In this document: positions 6,107-13,131 of the stretch, piece after piece
Layout: each line of letters starts with the position of its first letter
Position numbering within the stretch: position 1 is the stretch's first letter
DNA from: a bacterium
Lineage (GTDB): Bacteria; UBA4055
DNA: 64,000 nt
Reading direction: 5' to 3'
Assembly: GCA_029559475.1 (NCBI GenBank)
Contig: JAKQBN010000055.1
Location: forward strand, 62,001-126,000
Notes under the pieces: generated by a model
Databases searched by the model: none
What the model saw: the letters and a program-made list of their open reading frames with translations, nothing else
What the model was told of the DNA's origin: nothing
Program-made: the position numbers and the translations under genes

Positions 6107-8164
6107 ATGAAACTTTTAGGAAATATTATCGCTTTGCTGATTGTTGTAGTAATACTTGCAGGATGCGTAAGCACTGCGTATAAGACCGCAACTATTGCGA
6201 ATACGATTGCATCTTACGATCAATTCCTTAGAAATCATCCTGGCAGTCAATTTGAATCTGATGCCCGGAGTCGGCTCGACTCGCTGTACTTTCAGAGTAC
6301 CGAGTGGGAAGGTTCGATCCAGGCGTATGAGAACTTCCTTCAAGTGCACAAGAACTCTCCCTATATAGCAGAAGCCCGGAGTCGGCTCGACTCGCTGTAC
6401 TTTCAGAGTACCGAGCGGGAAGGTTCGATCTATGCGTATGAGAACTTCCTTCAAGTGCACAAGAACTCTCCCTATATAGCAGAAACCCGGAGCCGGCTCG
6501 ACTCGCTGTACTTTCAGAATACCGAGAAGTACTGGGCAGCTGCGCAAGAGACCGACAATATCGAAGGATATGTGGCATTCCTTGATGAACATCCCGGGTC
6601 GTCTCGTACAAAGGAGGCAACAGCACGAAAAGAATTGCTCGAAAAACACTTGGACGAATGGAAAGATGTCATGCGTAATCCTACCAGGCAGAGTCTCATG
6701 CTTTACTGCGACCGGAATTCGGATAGCCCTTACCTCACAAAAGCAAGGGTTGTAATTCAGGACATGGAAGGACGCGACATCGTCGATCTCCTGAATGAAA
6801 AAAAAGTCGAGATTGAGACCAATGGCAGTGGAATTCAGGAGATAAGAGCCCGTATCCGGAAGCTTGTAGATTATCCTATAAGGGTTCTTTTTCCTATTGG
6901 TAGCTACTTTGTCTCCTCCAGGCTGTCGGCGCAGAACATGGTATCGACAGCAGAGACGAGCATGCATCTTACAGGCAGCGAATGGAAATCGGTTTCGATA
7001 TCGGCAGCATGCGCTAATAGACTAAAGCATATTCCTGGTTCAGAAGACACGTTCACTGTTCAGCGATTATATTTGGAGGAACTGGCTAGAATTATGCCTG
7101 TTCTTGATAAGGCAGGTGTGAGTTACGAAACACGCCAAGCAGCAGTATGGATTGTGACGGACAATGCCGATTACAATGATCTTGGAATCCTTGTCCAAGA
7201 CGACAGAAGTCGAGAAATAAACGAACTTGAAGCGGCGCGTGCCATGAAGATTTGCGTCGAAGCTGGTATTGATATCCGGCTGAAGAGAATCTGGAGCGAC
7301 TGGCAGGAGATTATTACTGGATTGCATGACGCTGAATTGAAGACATGGTTCGCTATTTACGGAGCACATTTTCTTGATTCAGATAAAAAAAGTGCTAAAG
7401 ATCGAAATAACAAAAAGGTACAGAAAAATATTGAAGCAATCCCTGAAATGGTATTTGTGGAGGGTGGTACGTTTCAGATGGGAAGTACTAGCGGAGATCA
7501 AGATGAAAAGCCTGTTCATAATGTAACACTTTCTGATTTTTACATCGGCAAGACTGAGGTGACACAGGCGCAGTACCAGGCTGTCATTGGCGAAAATCCG
7601 TGTTGTTTTAAAGACGATAATTTACCGATAGTAAATGTGTCTTGGTACGATGCAGTTAATTTCTGCAATAGGCTTAGTGAAATGGAGGGACTGGATATTT
7701 GTTACAGTGAAAACGATTTTAAAATTACCTGTAATTTCAAAGCCAAAGGGTACAGGCTCCCGACTGAGGCTGAATGGGAGTATGCAGCAAGAGGGGGGAA
7801 TAATAGCAAAGGATACAAGTATTCCGGAAGCAACAATGCAGATGATGTTGCCTCAGAGTATGGTTCGAATCCATATTCTGTAGCAGCAAAACAGCCTAAT
7901 GAAATTGGTATATATGATATGAGTGGAAATGTCTGGGAGTGGTGCTTTGATTGGTACCGCAGTTACATGAACAGTCCAAGTAATAATCCAACAGGGCCAA
8001 GTTCGGGCTATAATATAATCTGCAGTGGCATCTGGGACCACTTTGTCGGGTTCTGCCGCGTCCTACGGGGCGGCGACTGGAAATACCGGTGTGTTGATCG
8101 ATACTACTATCCCCCATGGCGCAGAATCAACCGCGTCGGCTTTCGTGTCGCAAGGACGCCTTGA
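6107..8164 (+). CDS. Lipoprotein with TPR-like repeats and C-terminal FGE-sulfatase/C-type-lectin-like domain
   Basis: A 685-aa envelope protein. The signal ends VVVILAGC with the lipidated Cys at 20. Residues about 30-145 hold TPR-like repeats, including a 111-bp tandem duplication. A middle region of unknown fold runs to about 440. From about residue 446 to the end is an FGE-sulfatase (SUMF1-like) domain: FVEGGTFQMGS, GKTEVTQAQYQ, YRLPTEAEWEYAARGG, GNVWEWCFDWY, RVLRGGDW and a closing GFRVA. Most bacterial members of this size are binding or structural domains rather than sulfatase activators, and no sulfatase is nearby. The last 45 codons are more GC-rich and strongly C-ending compared with the rest of the gene, and the GGDW-to-GFR interval is shorter than usual. 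ATG 6107 gives a proper signal peptide. Confidence 0.9.
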   Translation: MKLLGNIIALLIVVVILAGCVSTAYKTATIANTIASYDQFLRNHPGSQFESDARSRLDSLYFQSTEWEGSIQAYENFLQVHKNSPYIAEARSRLDSLYFQSTEREGSIYAYENFLQVHKNSPYIAETRSRLDSLYFQNTEKYWAAAQETDNIEGYVAFLDEHPGSSRTKEATARKELLEKHLDEWKDVMRNPTRQSLMLYCDRNSDSPYLTKARVVIQDMEGRDIVDLLNEKKVEIETNGSGIQEIRARIRKLVDYPIRVLFPIGSYFVSSRLSAQNMVSTAETSMHLTGSEWKSVSISAACANRLKHIPGSEDTFTVQRLYLEELARIMPVLDKAGVSYETRQAAVWIVTDNADYNDLGILVQDDRSREINELEAARAMKICVEAGIDIRLKRIWSDWQEIITGLHDAELKTWFAIYGAHFLDSDKKSAKDRNNKKVQKNIEAIPEMVFVEGGTFQMGSTSGDQDEKPVHNVTLSDFYIGKTEVTQAQYQAVIGENPCCFKDDNLPIVNVSWYDAVNFCNRLSEMEGLDICYSENDFKITCNFKAKGYRLPTEAEWEYAARGGNNSKGYKYSGSNNADDVASEYGSNPYSVAAKQPNEIGIYDMSGNVWEWCFDWYRSYMNSPSNNPTGPSSGYNIICSGIWDHFVGFCRVLRGGDWKYRCVDRYYYPPWRRINRVGFRVARTP
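6261..6527 (+). repeat. 111-bp in-frame tandem repeat inside the FGE lipoprotein gene
   Basis: Units start near 6261, 6372 and 6483 (two full, one partial), each 111 bp or 37 codons, marked by CCCGGAG(T/C)CGGCTCGACTCG at 6264, 6375 and 6486. The two full copies are almost identical at DNA level, indicating recent duplication. Each unit encodes RLDSLYFQ and ENFLQVHKNSPYIAE, a TPR-like helical pair. Confidence 0.9.
8024..8164 (+). other. Compositionally distinct C-terminal segment with DGR variable-region character
   Basis: From about 8024 the gene shifts from AT-rich to GC-rich codons. Many positions are NNC codons (ATC, GAC, CAC, TTC, TGC, TAC), as expected if AAC codons of a template had been mutated at adenines. 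It sits at the extreme C-terminus of a C-type-lectin-like FGE domain, the usual place for a diversity-generating-retroelement variable region. No reverse transcriptase or template repeat is visible in the window, so this is a hypothesis. Confidence 0.3.
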
Positions 8165-8334
8165 TGCATATGGGGGTACTTGCATGCGGGGGTGGGAATG
8201 AGTTACCTTTTAGCCTTCTTACCTTTTTACCTTATTTTTGAATTTGATTTAAACGGGAATATTTTGTATGGTATTTTGGTAAGTCCATATTACAATCGTT
8301 GTAAAAGATTGTATTCAGTTGAGAAAGAAAACAC

Positions 8335-8363
8335 TTGCAATAAAACTATTATAGTGTTATATT
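8335..8363 (+). promoter_or_regulatory. Promoter of the decayed RHH/PIN toxin-antitoxin copy
   Basis: TTGCAA (8335-8340), 17 bp, TATATT (8358-8363). The perfect inverted repeat GTTAT-ATT-ATAAC (8356-8368) overlaps the -10 box and is a good candidate operator for the RHH antitoxin. The -35 lies outside the duplicated block; the -10 and operator lie inside it. Confidence 0.65.
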
Positions 8364-8487
8364 ATAACTAAAATGTAACTACAGAAAGGAGTAGAGGCAT
8401 GAATATAACGATAAGAAATATACCGGATGATGTAATTGACAAAATAAAAACAATTTCTAAGATGGAAAAGAGAAGTCTGAATAATGA
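8348..8487 (+). repeat. 140-bp direct repeat, copy 1
   Basis: Identical by eye to 9450-9589 (offset 1102 bp). It covers the -10 box, operator, ribosome binding site AGAAAGGAG and the first 29 codons of the antitoxin gene. Confidence 0.93.
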
Positions 8488-8584
8488 AATTCTCCTTGTC
8501 TTAGAACGCGGAATTGAAGATGAATTAAGAAATTCATTCAATATTTACGACGGCAGAACTTTAGGCCGCGAGGTTGAGCTATGA
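8399..8584 (+). CDS. RHH antitoxin paralog with internal deletion (FitA/VapB-like)
   Basis: A 61-aa copy of the antitoxin at 9501-9785 that lacks about 33 central residues. The N-terminal ribbon-helix-helix part (MNITIRNIPDDVIDKIK, RSLNNEIL) and the last residues RTLGREVEL are kept, but the region expected to wrap around the toxin is gone. Strong ribosome binding site AAAGGAG upstream. Its stop overlaps the ATG of the dead PIN gene (ATGA). It may still bind DNA at the operator shared with the intact copy, but probably cannot neutralise a toxin. Confidence 0.7.
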   Translation: MNITIRNIPDDVIDKIKTISKMEKRSLNNEILLVLERGIEDELRNSFNIYDGRTLGREVEL

Positions 8585-8784
8585 TCCTTCTCGATACAGG
8601 CATTTGTATTGAAATACTTCGGGGAAACAACTATGCGGTCGAAAGAAGGTAGTCCTACGATGAAAGAGTTACGATCAGTTTCATAGTTGCCACCGTTTTC
8701 ACTAAATGTACAAAACTAGTCACCGGCAATACAAAACACTTTGACAGGTTCGAGAATCTTACGATTGAAAACTGGCTGAAATAG
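8581..8784 (+). pseudogene. PIN-domain (VapC-like) toxin pseudogene
   Basis: Begins MILLDTGICIEILRG, close to the intact toxin at 9782, but has TAG at codon 24 (8650-8652) and an in-frame internal deletion of about 62 codons that removes the middle of the PIN fold. The Asp at position 7 of the intact toxin is Gly here. The last 57 bp match the end of the intact gene. No functional toxin can be made. Confidence 0.92.
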
Positions 8785-8842
8785 GGTTACTGCTCAACTG
8801 CCACTTTGTTTATCAAGCAGTATATTATTTTAAAAGAGAATA

Positions 8843-8871
8843 TTGACAATGTATGTCAAATGCCTTATATT
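8843..8871 (+). promoter_or_regulatory. Promoter of the BrnT/BrnA-like pair (leaderless)
   Basis: TTGACA (8843-8848), 17 bp, TATATT (8866-8871). ATG 8878 begins only 6 nt after the -10 box, so transcription should start at or next to the start codon. Confidence 0.7.
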
Positions 8872-8877
8872 GCTTTT

Positions 8878-9159
8878 ATGAAGATATTCAAGTGGAATGC
8901 AGAGAAAAACGAAACACTTTCAAAAGAAAGAGGCATTACTTTTGAGGAGATCATTCAAAGAATTGAAGCAGGTGCGGCAGTAATAGAAACTGATCATCCG
9001 AATAAAGAAAAGTATCCCAATCAGAAAATTCTGATCGTTGATGTCGAAGGATACGCATATTTAGTTCCGTGCGTGATCACAGGAGATGAATATTTCTTAA
9101 AAACAATAATACCAAGCCGGAAGGCAACAAAAAAATACTTCGGAGGCCATGATGACTAA
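8878..9159 (+). CDS. BrnT-like toxin
   Basis: A 93-aa protein beginning MKIFKWNAEKNE and continuing KERGITFEEIIQRI, the BrnT (RelE-fold ribonuclease) opening, with the later strands LIVDVEGYAYLVPCV and the ending IIPSRKATKKY. The frame is open from 8806, but the promoter at 8843-8871 lies inside that extension, so ATG 8878 is the start. It has no ribosome binding site, consistent with a leaderless message. It overlaps the antitoxin gene, the usual BrnT-BrnA order. Toxic activity is inferred from the family. Confidence 0.78.
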   Translation: MKIFKWNAEKNETLSKERGITFEEIIQRIEAGAAVIETDHPNKEKYPNQKILIVDVEGYAYLVPCVITGDEYFLKTIIPSRKATKKYFGGHDD

Positions 9160-9433
9160 GAAAAATAAAATAATGAAGCTCGATGGTTATGAATATGAAA
9201 TACTTGAAGCTTATGAGAACGGACAGCTCAAAGTATCGGAAACTTCTGCGGATTATCAGGCTATTGCATCTGATACACTAAAAAAGAATAAGAAAATCAA
9301 TATAAGAATATCTGAAAACGATCTTTCCGCTTTGCAAAGAAGGGCTGCAAAAGAAGGAATTCCGTATCAGACTTTGATAGGAAGTGTGCTTCATAAATAC
9401 ATAAGCGGTTTTCTAAAAGAAGTTACAGAATAA
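9152..9433 (+). CDS. BrnA/CopG-like antitoxin
   Basis: Partner of the upstream toxin, 93 aa. The N-terminal half would contact the toxin. The C-terminal half (INIRISENDLSALQRRAAKE, then IPYQTLIGSVLHKY) is the CopG-like DNA-binding segment found in BrnA-type antitoxins. Two start codons are adjacent, 9149 and 9152; GGAGG at 9142-9146 is better spaced from 9152 (5 nt). It overlaps the toxin end by 8 bp, so translation is coupled. It probably represses its own operon. Confidence 0.78.
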   Translation: MTKKNKIMKLDGYEYEILEAYENGQLKVSETSADYQAIASDTLKKNKKINIRISENDLSALQRRAAKEGIPYQTLIGSVLHKYISGFLKEVTE

Positions 9434-9436
9434 TTC

Positions 9437-9465
9437 TTGTGTTTAAACCATTATAGTGTTATATT
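9437..9465 (+). promoter_or_regulatory. Promoter of the intact RHH/PIN toxin-antitoxin pair
   Basis: TTGTGT (9437-9442), 17 bp, TATATT (9460-9465), with the operator-like GTTAT-ATT-ATAAC at 9458-9470. The -35 differs from copy 1 because the duplication begins at 9450, yet the spacing is preserved. Confidence 0.6.
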
Positions 9466-9589
9466 ATAACTAAAATGTAACTACAGAAAGGAGTAGAGGC
9501 ATGAATATAACGATAAGAAATATACCGGATGATGTAATTGACAAAATAAAAACAATTTCTAAGATGGAAAAGAGAAGTCTGAATAATGA
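9450..9589 (+). repeat. 140-bp direct repeat, copy 2
   Basis: Second copy of 8348-8487; see that entry for content. The copies diverge right after codon 29 of the antitoxin. Confidence 0.93.
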
Positions 9590-9785
9590 GATCCTCATAG
9601 TTCTGGAGCGCGGTATGGAAGAAGAATTAAAAAACTCTTTTGGCGTTAAGCGAAATATCAGCAGGGACTCTCAAATTGAAATATGGAAGAAATTGTCAAA
9701 ACAATGGAAAGATGACAGAACTACCGAAGAAATAATAGATGATATATACAACAGCAGAACTTTAGGGCGAGAGGTTGAATTATGA
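9501..9785 (+). CDS. RHH antitoxin (FitA/VapB-like), intact copy
   Basis: A 94-aa antitoxin. The N-terminus (MNITIRNIPDDVIDKI, RSLNNEILIVLERG) is a ribbon-helix-helix DNA-binding domain; the tail (IEIWKKLSKQWKDDRTTEEI, then RTLGREVEL) would bind and block the PIN toxin. Ribosome binding site AAAGGAG upstream. Its TGA overlaps the toxin ATG (ATGA), the standard coupling for this type of module. It likely binds the GTTAT/ATAAC palindrome over its own promoter, and because the same site precedes the decayed copy, both promoters should be co-regulated. Confidence 0.85.
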   Translation: MNITIRNIPDDVIDKIKTISKMEKRSLNNEILIVLERGMEEELKNSFGVKRNISRDSQIEIWKKLSKQWKDDRTTEEIIDDIYNSRTLGREVEL

Positions 9786-10174
9786 TCCTTCTGGATACGG
9801 ATATCTGCATAGAAATACTGCGTGGTAATAGTTCTGTTATTGAAAGAAGGCAGTCTTCGGATGATAGGGTTGCCATCAGCTTTATGACCGCAGGTGAATT
9901 ATTTTATGGTGCAGAAAGGTCTAATTACAAACAAAAGAATATAAACTTAATTGAAGAATTTTTACTTACCGTAGATATAATCAATACAGATTTGGACATT
10001 CTAAAAAAATTCGGTGAGCTAAAAGCCTCTTTGTATAAGCAAAACCAGTTACTGCCTGATGCGGACATTCTTATAGCCGCCACCGTTTTTACTAAATGTA
10101 CAAAACTCGTTACAGGAAATACAAAACACTTTGACAGGTTCGAGAATCTTACGATTGAAAACTGGCTGAAATAG
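9782..10174 (+). CDS. PIN-domain toxin (VapC-like)
   Basis: A 130-aa ribonuclease toxin. PIN acidic residues are visible: Asp5/Asp7 in MILLDTDICIEILRG, Glu in TAGELFYGAERS, Asp in LLPDADILIAATVF and the closing TGNTKHFDRFENL. Length and layout fit VapC/FitB, which cut RNA (often tRNA) in a Mg-dependent way; the target here is unknown. It is translationally coupled to the antitoxin. A VOC-family gene follows after 23 bp. Confidence 0.88.
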   Translation: MILLDTDICIEILRGNSSVIERRQSSDDRVAISFMTAGELFYGAERSNYKQKNINLIEEFLLTVDIINTDLDILKKFGELKASLYKQNQLLPDADILIAATVFTKCTKLVTGNTKHFDRFENLTIENWLK

Positions 10175-10197
10175 TATGCTAAAGGATAACTATTAAT

Positions 10198-10593
10198 ATG
10201 AAAAACAGATTAGCACATATTGCGATCGTCGTTGAAGATTATGATGAAGCGATCAGGTTTTATACTGAGAAGCTGAATTTTACTTTGATCGAAGACACGG
10301 TTTTAAGCGAAACCAAAAGATGGGTGCTCGTAGCACCGCATGGTTCAACTGAATGCTGCCTGCTACTGGCTAAAGCAGCAAATGAAGAACAAACGGGCAG
10401 GAAAGGGAATCAGACCGGCGGAAGAGTGTTTTTATTCCTGCATACGGATGATTTTCAAAGGGACTATCAGAACTTGCTGGATAAGAATATCAAGATCGTG
10501 AGAGAACCTGTGATCGAAGCTTGGGGAACTGTAGCAGTGTTTGAAGATCTTTACGGTAACTTGTGGGATCTGATCGAGCCAAATCATCAATAA
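10198..10593 (+). CDS. VOC-family protein (glyoxalase/bleomycin-resistance fold)
   Basis: A 131-aa VOC protein: opening HIAIVVEDYDEAIRFYTEKLNF, middle GGRVFLFLHTDDF, and closing EDLYGNLWDLIEP, with His near the start and Glu at the end as likely metal ligands. Such proteins are glyoxalase-like, dioxygenase-like or drug-sequestering; the substrate cannot be told. It sits between two toxin-antitoxin modules and may be a cargo gene. Confidence 0.85.
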   Translation: MKNRLAHIAIVVEDYDEAIRFYTEKLNFTLIEDTVLSETKRWVLVAPHGSTECCLLLAKAANEEQTGRKGNQTGGRVFLFLHTDDFQRDYQNLLDKNIKIVREPVIEAWGTVAVFEDLYGNLWDLIEPNHQ

Positions 10594-10613
10594 CATTCTA
10601 AATTATAAATAAG

Positions 10614-10642
10614 TTGACAAAAGAAAAAACAGTAAGTATATT
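10614..10642 (+). promoter_or_regulatory. Promoter of the AbiE pair
   Basis: TTGACA (10614-10619), 17 bp, TATATT (10637-10642), about 50 bp upstream of the abiEi start. Confidence 0.7.
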
Positions 10643-10693
10643 TGCGTTCTAATGTTCGGCAACTAACAAGAAAGTGCAGAGGAATAGAACAAA

Positions 10694-11293
10694 TTGTATG
10701 ATCTTAAAAAATATCTCGAATACAAAAATGGTTATGTCAGCTTGAAAGAACTGAAGCTGAATAATTTTCATACTTCAACCGTAAAAAAACTTCTAGACGA
10801 AGGTATTATTGAAAAAGTAAAACCGGGACTGTATAGACTGTCAAATATTAGTGAACCAAAAAATATAAGCCTTTCCTTTCTTGATGTTTCAAAGGCTGTT
10901 CCGCATTCTGTAATATGCCTTCTTTCTGCGCTCAGTTATTACGATCTTACAACTTTTAATAATCCTGATATTAATATTGCGATTCAAAGAAACAAAAAAA
11001 TACCGACAGGAATAAATCAACCTGTAAAAGTTTACTATTTTTCAGAAAAAATCTATAATCTGGGAATCGTCACTATTTCCACAAAATATGGGACAATTCA
11101 GATATATGACAGGGAAAAGACTCTTTGTGATATTTTCAGGTATAGGGATAAGATCGGAGAAGATATTACCTATGAGGCACTGAAAAGCTATGTAGGCAGC
11201 AAAAATACGGATTATTTTAAGCTCAGAGAGTACGCAAAAATTTGCGGAGTCTATCTGATCATCAATCAGTCTATTAAAGCTATTACAGGTTGA
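10694..11293 (+). CDS. abiEi: AbiEi-like antitoxin (type IV toxin-antitoxin)
   Basis: A 199-aa protein with an N-terminal winged helix (GYVSLKELKLNNFHTSTVKKLL, GIIEKVKPGLYRL) and the AbiEi middle (VICLLSALSYYDLTT, EKTLCDIFRYR). In this family it represses its own promoter and counteracts the nucleotidyltransferase AbiEii without binding it. The frame is closed by a TAG at 10685-10687 and there is no ATG near the N-terminus, so TTG 10694 is the probable start, preceded by AGAGGA about 11 nt upstream. The toxin gene follows after 2 bp. AbiE systems can abort phage infection. Confidence 0.85.
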   Translation: MYDLKKYLEYKNGYVSLKELKLNNFHTSTVKKLLDEGIIEKVKPGLYRLSNISEPKNISLSFLDVSKAVPHSVICLLSALSYYDLTTFNNPDINIAIQRNKKIPTGINQPVKVYYFSEKIYNLGIVTISTKYGTIQIYDREKTLCDIFRYRDKIGEDITYEALKSYVGSKNTDYFKLREYAKICGVYLIINQSIKAITG

Positions 11294-11295
11294 TT

Positions 11296-12186
11296 ATGAA
11301 AAACATTGCAGATTCTGTTAAGGCACGTCTAAAAAATATTGCCGATGAAAAAAAGGTTATATTTGATTTTCTATGCCTGCTGTATTTTCAGGAAAGATTG
11401 CTTTACAGGCTGTCAAAATCTAAGTACAGAGATAATTTTATCCTTAAAGGCGGTATCATGCTGCATTTTCTGCGCGCAACTGAATTCAGGCCTACAAAGG
11501 ATATTGATTTTCTGGGCATGGGAATAAATAATGATTTTGTGAATTTAAAAGCGATATTTAGGGATATTTGTAATATTGAATGCGATGACGGACTTATATT
11601 TGATCCTGAATCAATCGAAACATCAGTTATAAAAGAAGGTGCAGATTACGAGGGTACACGACTAAAACTTGTAGGGCGTTTGGGATCTATAAGGATAAAA
11701 ATGACTGTTGATATCGGATTTGGAGATACTATTCTATCAGGACCGGTTAAAAACGAATTTCACGGAATTCTGGATATGGAAAACGCAATTCTGAATACCT
11801 ATCCTTTCGAAACCGTTATAGCTGAAAAATTTGAAGCAATTGTTCAGTTGAACTTTCTGACAAGCAGACTGAAGGATTTCTATGATATATATTTTATTTC
11901 ATCTAATCTAAATTTCGAAATGAAAAAACTTTGCGAGTCAATTGCAGCTACTTTCAAGAAAAGATCTACAAAAATAAATTTAATCGAGGTTGTTTTCTCA
12001 AATGAGTTTAAATCCGATGAAAGCAAAGAAATTCAATGGAGGGCGTTTGTAAAAAGAGACAGGCTAAATATAAAGCTGTCCTTTTCAGAAATAATGCATG
12101 AAATCGAAAAATTTCTTAGACCTGTAATAACCCCGGGAAATCAAGATCTAACATGGAGTCCGGAAAAAAGGGAGTGGATAAAATAA
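11296..12186 (+). CDS. abiEii: AbiEii-like nucleotidyltransferase toxin
   Basis: A 296-aa nucleotidyltransferase of the AbiEii/AbiGii group. The active-site pattern FILKGGIMLHFL then RPTKDIDFLG supplies GG and the DxD metal ligands; a further Asp is in MTVDIGFGD; the signature FETVIAEKFEAI and DFYDIYFI follow. Family members add nucleotides to tRNA or use GTP and are bacteriostatic. The start is ATG 11296, 2 bp after the antitoxin stop; an upstream TTG at 11290 is less likely. About 130 bp of plain AT-rich sequence follows. Confidence 0.86.
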   Translation: MKNIADSVKARLKNIADEKKVIFDFLCLLYFQERLLYRLSKSKYRDNFILKGGIMLHFLRATEFRPTKDIDFLGMGINNDFVNLKAIFRDICNIECDDGLIFDPESIETSVIKEGADYEGTRLKLVGRLGSIRIKMTVDIGFGDTILSGPVKNEFHGILDMENAILNTYPFETVIAEKFEAIVQLNFLTSRLKDFYDIYFISSNLNFEMKKLCESIAATFKKRSTKINLIEVVFSNEFKSDESKEIQWRAFVKRDRLNIKLSFSEIMHEIEKFLRPVITPGNQDLTWSPEKREWIK

Positions 12187-12315
12187 GCCTGAATCAGACA
12201 AAATGTAGATAATTGTTAACAAGTTGGTACGAAATGTCTGAAAATAGCTATAAAAACTAATTAGTCAGAGAGTCTGAAATAACAGAAATGCAAATATAAA
12301 ATAAGTGAACATAAG

Positions 12316-12834
12316 ATGAAAAACAACCTGACATACACTGCAATAGACTTTGAGACCGCGAATCCGAAATGGACATCGATCTGTTCCGTCGGGATCGTAA
12401 CGGTGGAAGACGGTGTGATCACTGAAGAATTCCACGCATTAATAAAGCCGCCGGGAAATGAATACAATTATTACAATACCCGCATTCACGGGATCACGGA
12501 AGAGGATACTGAATCTGCGCCGCTCTTCGATGAAGTATATCCCGAAATAAAGAAGCGGCTTTCAGGACGGACAATAGTTGCCCATAATGAATCCTTCGAC
12601 CGTAATGCTCTTAAAAAAACAATGGCTGAATACGGGATTGATTATTCAGACCTGAACATCAGCGACAGGTGGGAATGCACCGTAAAGATATACAAAAAGA
12701 AGGGCTTCAAGCAGGCGGGACTGAGGAACTGCTGCGATATTCTCGGGATAGAACTCGATCATCATGACGCGCTTTCTGATGCGAGAGCCTGCGCTTTACT
12801 GTTCTGCTACGCAAATAATAAGGAAATAATATAG
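12316..12834 (+). CDS. DnaQ-like 3'-5' exonuclease (DEDDh)
   Basis: A 172-aa exonuclease domain protein. The DEDDh residues are visible: AIDFETA (Exo I, Asp and Glu), VAHNESFDRNAL (Exo II, Asp), and HHDALSDARA (Exo III, His and Asp). Stand-alone proteins of this size trim DNA or RNA 3' ends. It is followed after 10 bp by a DUF2087 gene with a good AGGAG site, so the two are likely co-transcribed. Confidence 0.9.
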   Translation: MKNNLTYTAIDFETANPKWTSICSVGIVTVEDGVITEEFHALIKPPGNEYNYYNTRIHGITEEDTESAPLFDEVYPEIKKRLSGRTIVAHNESFDRNALKKTMAEYGIDYSDLNISDRWECTVKIYKKKGFKQAGLRNCCDILGIELDHHDALSDARACALLFCYANNKEII

Positions 12835-12844
12835 GAGTCACATC

Positions 12845-13129
12845 ATGACAGAAAATGAAAGACCGGTGGAAGTAAGTTTAGACCGCCTGAAAGATAAAGA
12901 CGGAAGAATAATAAGATGGCCTTCAAAGAAGCCTGAAAAGGATGCCGTTCTTCAGTACTTTATCGGGAAATTCGAGGCAGGGAAAGATTATACTGAAATG
13001 GAAGTCAATACCATTATAAAAAGCTGGCATACTTTCAGCGATCATACGATGATCAGAAGGGAACTTGTGAGTGCTAAGCTTATTAATCGTACAGCTGACG
13101 GCAAAAGGTACTGGATCGAAGTTAAATAA
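12845..13129 (+). CDS. DUF2087 domain protein
   Basis: A 94-aa protein that is essentially one DUF2087 domain: RIIRWPSKKPEKDAVLQYF, YTEMEVNTIIKSWHTFSDH, RRELVSAKLINRTADGKRYW. In other bacteria the domain often follows a helix-turn-helix region; here it stands alone and looks like a small winged-helix-type fold. Function is not established. It ends 2 bp from the convergent gene on the other strand. Confidence 0.85.
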   Translation: MTENERPVEVSLDRLKDKDGRIIRWPSKKPEKDAVLQYFIGKFEAGKDYTEMEVNTIIKSWHTFSDHTMIRRELVSAKLINRTADGKRYWIEVK

Positions 13130-13131
13130 TA

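Noticed and set aside
6116-6967. Long antisense frame (283 aa) opposite the FGE lipoprotein
   Set aside because: It results from the tandem repeat and reverse-codon bias; no ribosome binding site or family signal, whereas the plus strand has clear domains.
6107-8164. A complete DGR
   Set aside because: No reverse transcriptase, accessory Avd gene or template repeat in the window; only a candidate variable region is reported.
8180-8371. 63-aa plus-strand reading frame after the FGE gene
   Set aside because: It overlaps the promoter of the toxin-antitoxin copy, has no good ribosome binding site and a low-complexity hydrophobic composition; treated as non-coding.
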